DNA from: Planctomycetota bacterium
GTDB lineage: Bacteria > Planctomycetota > UBA8742 > UBA2392
Length of the DNA stretch: 64,000 nt
Direction of reading: 5' to 3'
Assembly: GCA_019636215.1 (NCBI GenBank)
Contig: JAHBXZ010000008.1
Span: 149,275 to 213,274, forward strand
Of the stretch, positions 40,276 through 48,218 are shown piece after piece. A program made the position numbers and the translations under genes. The notes beneath the pieces were generated by a model that made no database searches, was not told the origin of the DNA, and saw nothing but the letters and a program-made list of their open reading frames with translations. Within the stretch, counting starts at the first letter, position 1. Each line of letters starts with the position of its first letter.

Positions 40276-42495
40276 TCAGGGTTGTTCCAGAAACTGCAGG
40301 CTGGCATAGCGGATGTTGGCGTCAAGCTGGTCGGGGATCCACTTGTCGTTCAGCCACACCAGTCGCACGGTGTGGGCCCCGGCCAGTTTGCCAAGTTTCA
40401 TGCGGCCGGTCTGCACTGCGGTGCTGTTGGCAAGGATGCTCAACTGGCCCTTCTTGACCCCGTCAATCCAGACCTCAACTTCAAAGCGATAGTCGTTGTC
40501 GACCAGACCCTGGTTGGTGCATCCAAGCAGAAGGTCGAAGCTGCCGCCCTCTACGCCCGGCTCGGGCTCGGGGCCGAAATCCACCTGCCATTCAATCCAG
40601 TGGTTTGACCAGGCCGTGTAGATGCCCGGGTCTTCGGGTTTGCTGTCCGGAAACCAGCGGGTGGCATCCTGCACGGCGGTGAACTGCCGCGGCTTGACGT
40701 TCAGTTCGCGGCCGGGGTAGAGGTCAATGTCCAGCGGGCCCCCGGCCTGGGCCTGCAGCGAGATCGGGTCGTTGATCGTGCGTGGGAAGTAGCCCACCTT
40801 CTCGATCACGATGGCGTTGACCAGCCATTCGGCCTTCTGCACGAACTCGCCGGTGCTTGATGTAAGGTCAAAAGTCTGCGTGGCTGGTTTCGGGGCCTTG
40901 CCGCCGCCTTCGGGTGGCAGGGACTTCTCAATGGCCTTGATACTTACCTGGGTGATGGCCGCCTGTGTGTACCTGTCGCGCAGGCGCAGCCACAGCACCG
41001 GTTTGCGGTTCTGGAACTTCACCTGCACACCTACGTCGCCGGGTTTGACATTGGAAACCAGCGTGTTGATGAAGTCGTCGTGGGTGCCCATAAGATGGCG
41101 GGTGTTCTTGCCTGGGTTGGCAAGTTCAAACCAACCTGAAGCATCGCTTACGGCCGTCACATAGGTGGTGTCCCCCGCCGAGACTATCACCGCGCCCGCC
41201 ACGGGCGCGCCGTCGGCATCCATGCACTGGCCGGTGATCGACACGTACCCCGTGTTCTCAAACAGCACCGTCTCAAAGGGTTTGGGCACCTGTTCGGGCG
41301 TAGATGCCGATGACTCGGCCTTGCGGGTGATGCATCGGCGGGTCACCAGCGGCTTCAAGCCCTGGCACAGGGTCAGGTAGGGCCGATCTTTGCCGTCCCA
41401 AGTGCTGCGGACGGTGCAGCGCCCGGCGTTGGCCGCGGCCTCTGGCGTCGCCCCGTCGCGCGGAGCCACGCCCGTGGCGGCAAACAGGGCCAGCGCCTCG
41501 GTGCGCTTGCTGGAGTGCCAACGCTGCGGGTCAAGCTCGCCGGTACAGATCACTTTCAGGCCGGTCTCAGAAAACTGTGTGGCATCGCAGTCGACATCAA
41601 AGGGCTGCTCTGGTGCCCAGAAAATGCCAAGCTGGTTGAACTCGCCCGGGCGCAGGTTGTTCAGCGCCAGGCCCGCGACAACCTGAAACACTCGGAAGTC
41701 GCCGCCGACTTCGCCGGCGGCCTCGACAATCATGCCCACCGATGCGTGAAACTGCGGCTGCCGGGGCCCGACCGGGATGGTGCCTGCAAACTCACCTTTG
41801 GCGTTGGCGGAAAGTTCCGTGCCCACAACATACAGCGGGCCGCCGGCCTGGGTTCCCCAGGGCAGAAACGACAGCAGGGTGACCTTGGCGTTGGCGATAC
41901 CCTCGTTGGACAGCGGCGACATCACTTTGCCGGCGACCTGGGTGGGAACCATCTCAGGCGGTTCCAGGCCTTCTTCGGCGAACTGCTTGGGCCACTCACC
42001 AGCCGCAAGGGACTTGACCAGGCCCTTGGTGCTGGAGATGCCGTTCTCAGGCGCGCTGGTCACCCTGGAGTTGTGTGCGACGCGCCCGGTCTGCTGGCGC
42101 TCAAGCTCTAGCCGTTCACGGGCCGTCAGCGTCCGGGGAGGGTTCGGCTCGGACTGGCCGGTGGTGCCGCCCTGCGGCTGTGCGGGCGCGCTGCCGGTGC
42201 CGCCCGGGTCGCGCCCGGGCTCGCCGGACTGCCGCGGCGGCGGTTGATCGGCCCGGATGATTTCGGGTTCAGGCCCGGTGCTGGCTCGGTTTGCACCGGC
42301 CCGGGCGGGGCTGTTTTCGGGCTCGTCGGTGGCGGGATCGTCTGCGGCTGCGGCACGGATCTTTGCGCTGTCTGGCCCGCCAGAGTCGCCGCTGCGCAGG
42401 GCACCAGAGGCGGCGGGGTCCAGCACAAACCAAGCCGCCAGCCCTCCCATCAGGACGGCCAGCAACAACAGCAGCAGCAGGCGACTGTGGTTCAT
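40276..42495 (-). CDS. secreted or membrane-anchored protein with carboxypeptidase-regulatory-like domains
   Basis: This 739-residue protein has an N-terminal signal-anchor (MNHSRLLLLLLLAVLMGGLA) and a Pro/Gly-rich region (about 25-130). Several beta-sandwich repeats of the CarboxypepD_reg type follow (KVMSPLSNEGIANAKVTLLS, then GQCMDADGAPVAGAVIVSAG and SDASGWFELANPG). The C-terminal region of about 200 residues, ending NIRYASLQFLEQP, is unassigned. Such domains usually occur in cell-surface or periplasmic proteins that hold or modify polymers. No enzyme motif is visible. A strong terminator of the next minus-strand gene lies just upstream. Confidence 0.68.
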   Translation of the reverse strand: MNHSRLLLLLLLAVLMGGLAAWFVLDPAASGALRSGDSGGPDSAKIRAAAADDPATDEPENSPARAGANRASTGPEPEIIRADQPPPRQSGEPGRDPGGTGSAPAQPQGGTTGQSEPNPPRTLTARERLELERQQTGRVAHNSRVTSAPENGISSTKGLVKSLAAGEWPKQFAEEGLEPPEMVPTQVAGKVMSPLSNEGIANAKVTLLSFLPWGTQAGGPLYVVGTELSANAKGEFAGTIPVGPRQPQFHASVGMIVEAAGEVGGDFRVFQVVAGLALNNLRPGEFNQLGIFWAPEQPFDVDCDATQFSETGLKVICTGELDPQRWHSSKRTEALALFAATGVAPRDGATPEAAANAGRCTVRSTWDGKDRPYLTLCQGLKPLVTRRCITRKAESSASTPEQVPKPFETVLFENTGYVSITGQCMDADGAPVAGAVIVSAGDTTYVTAVSDASGWFELANPGKNTRHLMGTHDDFINTLVSNVKPGDVGVQVKFQNRKPVLWLRLRDRYTQAAITQVSIKAIEKSLPPEGGGKAPKPATQTFDLTSSTGEFVQKAEWLVNAIVIEKVGYFPRTINDPISLQAQAGGPLDIDLYPGRELNVKPRQFTAVQDATRWFPDSKPEDPGIYTAWSNHWIEWQVDFGPEPEPGVEGGSFDLLLGCTNQGLVDNDYRFEVEVWIDGVKKGQLSILANSTAVQTGRMKLGKLAGAHTVRLVWLNDKWIPDQLDANIRYASLQFLEQP

Positions 42496-42511
42496 ACGCT
42501 TGATACGAAAA

Positions 42512-42542
42512 GGGCCGGGAACAGTATGACTGTTCCCGGCCC
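42512..42542 (-). terminator. perfect 14-bp terminator hairpin
   Basis: GGGCCGGGAACAGT-ATG-ACTGTTCCCGGCCC lies 20 bp downstream of the radical SAM gene stop on the minus strand. It is followed on that strand by TTTTCG. This is a likely rho-independent terminator. Confidence 0.9.
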
Positions 42543-42562
42543 CGTTGCCAGAAAATCAAGGG

Positions 42563-44341
42563 CTAGCGGTCCTGCCCCGCGCCAACCAGTGTCTCGGCGA
42601 CATCTCCCGTTACCTCGGTGCCCTGGTAGGCGTCGTGAACGTTGATCTTCTCTTTCTCTGCCTTTTCCTTCTTCACCATGTTGAAGCCGCCGCCTTCACC
42701 GAACTTGTTCCCGGTGGTGTTCACGTCGGTCAGGGCGTAATCAAACTTGTACTCCTTGGCCACGACCTTGTCGGCGTATTCACGCAGATGGATGAAGTAA
42801 GCCATGTAGCTCAGTGTCTGCAAAAGCGCGCCAGGGGCGAGTTTGAGCGTGTTCCACATCATGCGCCAGGCGAACTTGCGCTTTGCGCTGCCGCCCAGCA
42901 GGTAGTACTTGGCAATCTTGAACGTCGCGGCCAGCAGGTGCGGCTTTGGCCGACCCAACGGCTTCTGCAGCCATTCCCGGTTGGGGTCGTCCACGTGGTT
43001 GTGCTCGCCCTCGCGGCCTGCGGGGTTCTTGGGAACCACGCGGTGCTTGCCCCACTGGCGCACGTTGGAAAGCCAGCGGTCGCCCACGGCCTGCCAGGTG
43101 TAGATTTTGGCAAACAGCTCGCGGTAGCCGTTGATCAGGTCTTCATAGCTGATGTTCAGCGGCACCAGGTTGGTGAAGCTCAGCGTGTTGTTGCCCTGTG
43201 CGGCGCTGCGCAGACGGCCTGCCTTTTCCAGCCGCTCGTACAGCGGCGTGCGCGGGATCGCCTGAAGAATGCCCAGCATGACAATCGGGATGCCGGCTTC
43301 CTGAAGGAACTTGTACTGGTCCTCAAAGATGCCTTTGTCGTCGTTGTCAAACCCGACAATCATGCCTGCTACCGTCACCATGCCGTAACTCTGGATGATC
43401 TTGATGGCGTCGGCCAGCGGCGTGGCCGCATTCTGAAATTTCTTGGTCTCCTTCAGGCTGCTTGCACGCGGTGTCTCAATGCCCAGGAACGCCTCGGTCA
43501 CGTTGGCCCAGCGCATCAGCTCCAGCAATTCCTTATCGCGGCAGGCGTCCACCGACATTTCCACGTAGAAGCTGACGGGCACTTTGCGGGCACGGTTCCA
43601 GTCTCCCACAGCCTTGAGCATCTTCTTGGCGTACACGCGGTCGCCGACCAGGTTGTCGTCGGCAATCGTGATGAAATCTACGCCGGCATCGGCCCATACC
43701 TGAAGTTCCTTGACCACGTTCTCGACCGGCTTGCTGCGCACCTTGCGCCCGTAGGTCACGATGATGTCGCAGAACTCGCACGAAAACGGGCAGCCGCGGG
43801 TCGTCTGGATGCAGCCCAGGCGATAGGCCTTGGTATTGAACAGGTCCACGCGCGAACCGGGGCTGTCGCGCATGTCGATCTTTTCTTCCTGCACGTAGTG
43901 GTTCTTGTGGGTGCCGGCCTGCCATTCGCGCAGGAACTGGGGCCAGGTGTATTCGCCTTCGCCTTCAAACAGGATATCGCAGTGGGGGCGGCAGCGCTCA
44001 GGCAGCACGTTGCAGATCGGGCCACCCATGCACACCAGTTTACCGCGGCGGCGGAACTCGTCGGCGACCTCAAACAGGCGCTTTTCGCAGATCGCCATGG
44101 CTGACATCGCAACGATGTCGCACTCTTCATCGAAGTTGATCTCTTCGATATTTTCGTCCACGATCTTGCACTCGAACTCGGGCGGCGTAAGCGCGGCAAT
44201 GGTGGCCAGGCCGATGGGCGGCATGATTGTCTTGAAGCCGCCGATGTCCTTGATGAAGCCGAAGCTCCAGAATGAAGGCGGGAACTTGGGGTACACCATC
44301 AGGACCTTGAACTTGCGTCCTGCCTGCGGGGCCTGGGTCAT
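42563..44341 (-). CDS. B12-binding radical SAM protein (DUF4070-type)
   Basis: This 592-residue enzyme has an N-terminal cobalamin-binding domain (about 15-150, KVLMVYPKFPPSFWSFGF then ATIAALTPPEF and GGPICN) and a radical SAM core. The core carries the CxxxCxxC cluster motif CPFSCEFC (about 184-191), then ITIADDNLVGDRVYAKKML and LGIETPRASSLKETKKFQN. A C-terminal region like DUF4070 follows, ending in a Lys/Glu-rich tail. This set is shared with HpnP-type (hopanoid 2-methylation) and other B12-dependent methyl or ring-modifying enzymes. The substrate cannot be deduced. GAGAGG lies just before the ATG. Confidence 0.87.
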   Translation of the reverse strand: MTQAPQAGRKFKVLMVYPKFPPSFWSFGFIKDIGGFKTIMPPIGLATIAALTPPEFECKIVDENIEEINFDEECDIVAMSAMAICEKRLFEVADEFRRRGKLVCMGGPICNVLPERCRPHCDILFEGEGEYTWPQFLREWQAGTHKNHYVQEEKIDMRDSPGSRVDLFNTKAYRLGCIQTTRGCPFSCEFCDIIVTYGRKVRSKPVENVVKELQVWADAGVDFITIADDNLVGDRVYAKKMLKAVGDWNRARKVPVSFYVEMSVDACRDKELLELMRWANVTEAFLGIETPRASSLKETKKFQNAATPLADAIKIIQSYGMVTVAGMIVGFDNDDKGIFEDQYKFLQEAGIPIVMLGILQAIPRTPLYERLEKAGRLRSAAQGNNTLSFTNLVPLNISYEDLINGYRELFAKIYTWQAVGDRWLSNVRQWGKHRVVPKNPAGREGEHNHVDDPNREWLQKPLGRPKPHLLAATFKIAKYYLLGGSAKRKFAWRMMWNTLKLAPGALLQTLSYMAYFIHLREYADKVVAKEYKFDYALTDVNTTGNKFGEGGGFNMVKKEKAEKEKINVHDAYQGTEVTGDVAETLVGAGQDR

Positions 44342-44496
44342 TGTGCCTCTCCGGATCGAGTCTGGTCTGCTGCCAATAAGCCAAGCATCATAGCGAGTGG
44401 TTGTCCGGTACGTGCGGATAATTTTGTGATAAGGGTACGGGCAATTTTCCCTAACCATCGAAAGGACGGGCATTTCCATCGCGCGAATCAGGCGGG

Positions 44497-44502
44497 TAGA
44501 GT
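44497..44502 (+). promoter_or_regulatory. -10-like box TAGAGT
   Basis: TAGAGT ends 9 nt before the ATG at 44512, with no Shine-Dalgarno. It is weaker than the TACACT examples. Confidence 0.3.
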
Positions 44503-44511
44503 GCTGCCCTT

Positions 44512-44970
44512 ATGGAAGACCTGGCACCGCGACCCCGCTTTGACGCATTGGCCGCCCTGCTGAAGTTGGATGACGATGCCGTGGGCCTGATCCGTGGCAG
44601 CGTCAACCACCTGCTTGCGAACCTGGGCGACCTGGCCGCGATGTGGGATGAAACCCTGCGCAGCCAGGCCGCGCGCCAGACCATCGGTGTCATGACACCC
44701 GAGCAGCGCGAGGAACTGCAAAGCCGGCTTGCCAGCTTTGTGTTTCGCACGATCGCCTGTGTGTTTGACGACGACTTCTGCGATTACGCCGACGCCTTTG
44801 CCCGCGACAACTCAGTGCCCCGGCGCCTGATTCCGGTTGCGCTTTCCGTGGCCTATGAGTTCGTGGCCCGCAATCTGGCCGAAAAGATAGACGACAAACA
44901 GCGCCTGGGCGACGCCTTGAGCGCATGGTCGCGCCTGATCAGTGTGCTGCGCGAGTTCGCCCAGAAATGA
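44512..44970 (+). CDS. hypothetical helical protein, weakly protoglobin-like
   Basis: This 152-residue, all-helical protein without signal peptide resembles the helix order of globin-coupled sensor/protoglobin domains (ALLKLDDDAVGLIRGSVNHL, then LAAMWDETLRSQ, GVMTPEQREELQSRLASFVF and DDDFCDYADAFARD). The proximal histidine normally found in the IGxxH segment is not seen (NSVPRRLIPVALSVAYEF), so it may not bind heme. The assignment is a remote pattern only. Its stop overlaps the start of the AlkD-like gene (ATGA), which indicates coupled translation. Confidence 0.55.
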   Translation: MEDLAPRPRFDALAALLKLDDDAVGLIRGSVNHLLANLGDLAAMWDETLRSQAARQTIGVMTPEQREELQSRLASFVFRTIACVFDDDFCDYADAFARDNSVPRRLIPVALSVAYEFVARNLAEKIDDKQRLGDALSAWSRLISVLREFAQK

Positions 44971-45674
44971 ACGTCAAGCAGACCGCCCGCGAGATAGTCA
45001 ACCAATTGCGCGCCAGCGCAAACCCGCGGCGCCGTGAGGCGACACAGAACTACTTTCCGAGCGCGCAAACCATTCTTGGCGTCTACACGGCAGACATACG
45101 TGCCCTGGTGCGCAAACACCGCAAGCCGCTGGTTGACCAGGGCCGCGACACTGTGCTGGCCCTGGCCCGCGCGATCATCGCCGAGAACACGCTGGAAGGC
45201 CGCCAGGTGGCCGTTGAACTGGTCGCCCAGCACAAGGCAACCATGGCCGCGATTACTCTCGCCGAGGTTGAGGCGCTTGGTCGCGGCATGGACAACTGGG
45301 CCAGCGTGGATGGATTTTGCTGCTGCATTGCGGGCGTGGCCTGGCGCGACGGCCGCATTCGGGACGCTGACGTGCATCGCTGGGCGCGCAGCAAAGACCC
45401 GTGGTGGCGCCGCGCGGCGCTGGTCTGCACCGTGCCGCTGAACACCCGCAGCAAGGGCGGCAAGGGCGATGCGTCGAGAACCCTGAAAGTGTGCCGAAAG
45501 CTGGCCGCCGACCAGCACATCATGGTGCACAAGGCCCTGAGCTGGGCCCTGCGCCAGCTTGTGTCGCACGACAAGGCCGCAGTAGCGAAATTTCTGAAGG
45601 ACCACCCGAAGCTGCCGGCGCTGGTCAGGCGCGAAGTTAACCGCAAGCTGACCACCGGGCGCAAGAACGGTTGA
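44967..45674 (+). CDS. DNA alkylation repair protein (AlkD-like HEAT family)
   Basis: This 235-residue protein consists of HEAT-like helical repeats characteristic of AlkC/AlkD DNA glycosylases, which remove alkylated bases without base flipping. Supporting segments are LRASANPRRREATQNYFPSA and LGVYTADIRALVRKH, then the central VELVAQHK and NWASVDGFC, and WARSKDPWWRRAALVCTVPL with the conserved Trp/Arg near residue 150. The start is the ATG at 44967, which overlaps the previous stop by four bases. Confidence 0.82.
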   Translation: MNVKQTAREIVNQLRASANPRRREATQNYFPSAQTILGVYTADIRALVRKHRKPLVDQGRDTVLALARAIIAENTLEGRQVAVELVAQHKATMAAITLAEVEALGRGMDNWASVDGFCCCIAGVAWRDGRIRDADVHRWARSKDPWWRRAALVCTVPLNTRSKGGKGDASRTLKVCRKLAADQHIMVHKALSWALRQLVSHDKAAVAKFLKDHPKLPALVRREVNRKLTTGRKNG

Positions 45675-45746
45675 TGCGCTTGCGGCTGACACCAGGACTG
45701 CTTCATGGCAGGACTGTCGCAGTGGAATCGAGGTACTCGCGGCCCC

Positions 45747-46616
45747 TTACTTCCAGCCCTGGCTTTCGCGTCCGGGCTGTCCGGCAACAACTTCGGCCAT
45801 GATCGAAACCGCAATCTCGGACGGTGTCTGTGCGCCGATGCTGAGGCCCACAGGGCACTTCACGCGCGCCCACTGGTCTTGGGCCACGCCGCGTGAGCGC
45901 GCGATTTCGGTCATCTGGACAAACTTGGCTTTGCTGCCGATTGCCCCCAGATGAATGGTCTTGGGCAGGCGGTCGATCGCGGCAATCAGGCCGTCGAGGT
46001 CGTAATCCGCACTGTAGCCAAGGCCTACCACATGGCTGAACGCGGGCAGGTCTTGACGAGTCAAGTAATCGCCAGCCGACGCGCAGGTTACCTGCAGCGC
46101 GCCCGGGAAGTCCGCGGCCAGGGCGAACTCGGGCCGATCGTCGACAACCGCGTAGGGGTACTCCAGCAAAGCGCAAAGCTGCGCCACGGCGCGGGCAACG
46201 TGGCCACCACCAAGCAGAAGCAGGCAGGGTTTGGGCATGAACACCTCAATAAAGACCTCGTTGGTGCCGCCGCACAGGGACTTGACCAGGTTGCCGGGCT
46301 TGCGGGAAAGCTCGTAGGCGATGGTGCGCGAGCGGCCCTCGGCAACGGCCTCGCGGGCCTGGGCGATCATCTGGCGTTCGGCGTCGCCGCCGCCGATGGT
46401 GCCAAGCGTTGCACCGGGCTCAACCAGCATCAGAAAGCCGGATTTGCCCGGTGAAGAGCCCTTCACCTTGACCAGGTGAACCATGGCAAACGCCCGGTTC
46501 AGGCGGGTCAGTTCCGCAGCTCGCAGGAAGATGTCGGCGGTTCCGGTCACAGACTGCACGTTATAGGTTGTCGAAAGCAGGTTGCAGCAGCGACGTCTCA
46601 GGGCGTTGCCATGCAA
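45747..46616 (-). CDS. XdhC/CoxI-family molybdoenzyme maturation protein
   Basis: XdhC-type proteins bind molybdenum cofactor, promote its sulfuration and insert it into xanthine-dehydrogenase-class enzymes. The 289-residue product has the family's N-terminal domain (VKVKGSSPGKSGFLMLVEPG, then GTIGGGDAERQMI) and a Rossmann domain (LLLLGGGHVARAVAQLCALL, then VVDDRPEFA). The C-terminal signature is LGAIGSKAK and VGLSIGAQTPSEIAVSIMAE. AGGGA lies 6 nt before the ATG at 46616. It follows the MocA-type gene by 4 bp, which forms a two-gene operon. No molybdenum hydroxylase gene is in the window. Confidence 0.88.
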   Translation of the reverse strand: MHGNALRRRCCNLLSTTYNVQSVTGTADIFLRAAELTRLNRAFAMVHLVKVKGSSPGKSGFLMLVEPGATLGTIGGGDAERQMIAQAREAVAEGRSRTIAYELSRKPGNLVKSLCGGTNEVFIEVFMPKPCLLLLGGGHVARAVAQLCALLEYPYAVVDDRPEFALAADFPGALQVTCASAGDYLTRQDLPAFSHVVGLGYSADYDLDGLIAAIDRLPKTIHLGAIGSKAKFVQMTEIARSRGVAQDQWARVKCPVGLSIGAQTPSEIAVSIMAEVVAGQPGRESQGWK

Positions 46617-46620
46617 ATCC

Positions 46621-47238
46621 CTAAACCCGGCCTTCCAGGGCTGCCCGGTACTCTTGGGGTGTGTCGATGTCTGCCAGTACGCCCGGGTTGTCGGTGGGCA
46701 CTTCCATCACCTGCGTGTGGTTGTCATCGATCACCTTGCGAGCCGTGGCACCGGGCGGAAGCTCCATGAAGGGCTGGCGAAAACCGATGTCCACCAGCAT
46801 TGGGTGGCCGCGCCGGCCCTTGTGCGTGGGCACGAAGATGCGCATCAGGCTGGTGCGCCACTTCACGTAGCTGTCCACCAGCGCGCGCACGTCTGCGGCC
46901 TGCACCAGTGGGCAATCCACGGGCCAGATCACGCCGCAGTCTGTGCTGAAATCCAGGTTCTGCATGCCCAGCCGAGTGCTGGATATCTGACCCTGGGCGG
47001 GGTCAGGGTTGATGAGCACCATGGCATCGCCCAGGTCGGCGGCCGCCATGATGGATTCTGCATCGCGGCCCAGCACCACCAGAGACCTGGCGCAGCCGCC
47101 CTCGCGCGCGGTTGCCAGCACGTGTTCGATCAGCGGCCTGCCGTGCCAGTCCAGCAGGGCCTTTGGGCGGCCCATGCGCGTGCTGTCGCCGGCGGCCAGC
47201 ACAATCACGGCTGCAGTAATCTCGGGTATCTCGTCCAT
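46621..47238 (-). CDS. MocA/MobA-like nucleotidyltransferase
   Basis: This 205-residue protein has the nucleotidyltransferase signature LAAGDSTRMGRPKALLDWHG, then VIWPVDCPLV and GRRGHPML. It is of the MocA type that adds CMP to molybdopterin to form MCD. The partner XdhC gene directly downstream supports that role. A TATGCT box lies 6 nt before the ATG at 47238 with no Shine-Dalgarno. Confidence 0.85.
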   Translation of the reverse strand: MDEIPEITAAVIVLAAGDSTRMGRPKALLDWHGRPLIEHVLATAREGGCARSLVVLGRDAESIMAAADLGDAMVLINPDPAQGQISSTRLGMQNLDFSTDCGVIWPVDCPLVQAADVRALVDSYVKWRTSLMRIFVPTHKGRRGHPMLVDIGFRQPFMELPPGATARKVIDDNHTQVMEVPTDNPGVLADIDTPQEYRAALEGRV

Positions 47239-47244
47239 GGCCCA

Positions 47245-47250
47245 AGCATA
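47245..47250 (-). promoter_or_regulatory. -10-like box TATGCT before the MocA-type gene
   Basis: On the minus strand TATGCT is followed by TGGGCC and then the ATG, a gap of 6 nt, the same spacing as at 12483, 34174, 34660 and 58636. Confidence 0.4.
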
Positions 47251-47324
47251 GCGTGGCAGGCGCCGACCGCAAAAGCAGACGCGGAGGCCAGGCGGCCTCC
47301 GCGCGTATGAAGTTCCTGGCGGCC

Positions 47325-48101
47325 TTAGCCCGGCAGGAAAATGCTCAAGCCGCCGTCAACAATGAACGTGTGGCCGTGAACCATGTTGGTAAGGTCGCTG
47401 CACAGAATCGTGACGGCGTTGGCAACGTCATCGGGCGTAACCAGCTTCTTGGCCGGCATCCAGTGCAGGCTTTCCTGAAGCATCACGTCGCGGTTGGGGA
47501 AGTGTTTCAGCGCCTCTGTGTCCACGACGCTTGCGCTGACGGTGTTCACGTTGATGCCCTGGCTGGCGTACTCAATGGCCAGGTGGCGCACCAGTGACTC
47601 CAGCGCGCCCTTGCTGGAACCCACGGCGGCATAGTTGTTGAAGGCGCGAATCGCGCCCAGGCTGGACACCGCGACAATGCGGCCAGTGCCCTTGCCTTCT
47701 TTGCCCTTCATCAATGGAACCGCGTTGCGCGCCAGGGCCAGCAGGGCATAGGCGTTGATGTCCAGCGTCCACTGCCAGTGATGGTAAGTAAGCTCGGCGC
47801 TGGGTTTCAGCACGCCGCTGGCGGCATTGCTCACCAGGAAATCCAGCCGGCCCCACTTTTCCTTGATCACGGCAAACATCTCCGTGATGTCTTCGTCTTT
47901 GGCTACGTTGGCCTTGAGAATCAGCGGTTCTTTGCAGCCGGCCTTGACGATGGCGTCTCGCGCCTCGTCGGCGGCCTTGCGGTTGCGAAGGTAATTGACG
48001 GCAATGTCCGCGCCGGACTTGGCCAGCTTCACCGCAGTGGCCAGGCCAATGCCGCGGGTGCCGCCGGTGATGAGTGCCTTCTTGCCTGCGAAATCAAACA
48101 T
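47325..48101 (-). CDS. fabL: enoyl-ACP reductase III (FabL)
   Basis: FabL reduces enoyl-ACP with NADPH in the last step of each fatty-acid elongation round. The 258-residue SDR protein has the Rossmann motif TGGTRGIG, NAASGVLKP, and the catalytic spacing Y-x6-K in YAAVGSSKGALE. That spacing separates FabL-type enoyl reductases from ordinary SDRs, which use Y-x3-K. The segments VDTEALKHFPNR and GHTFIVDGGLS are also typical of FabL. It appears to be a single gene. Confidence 0.87.
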   Translation of the reverse strand: MFDFAGKKALITGGTRGIGLATAVKLAKSGADIAVNYLRNRKAADEARDAIVKAGCKEPLILKANVAKDEDITEMFAVIKEKWGRLDFLVSNAASGVLKPSAELTYHHWQWTLDINAYALLALARNAVPLMKGKEGKGTGRIVAVSSLGAIRAFNNYAAVGSSKGALESLVRHLAIEYASQGINVNTVSASVVDTEALKHFPNRDVMLQESLHWMPAKKLVTPDDVANAVTILCSDLTNMVHGHTFIVDGGLSIFLPG

Positions 48102-48218
48102 GTCCGCTCATGTCCCGCTGTCACCCGCTGTTGCCGGGCAGTATAACCACAGAATCGGGGGCCAATCGTCCCCGGCTCGTTTTACACAAGGGTGGGGATT
48201 GTAGGAAGGTTGTACGTC

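Noticed and set aside
42545..44104. 519-codon plus-strand frame opposite the radical SAM gene
   Set aside because: It is the shadow of a well-supported gene in GC-rich DNA; no motif or ribosome site supports it.
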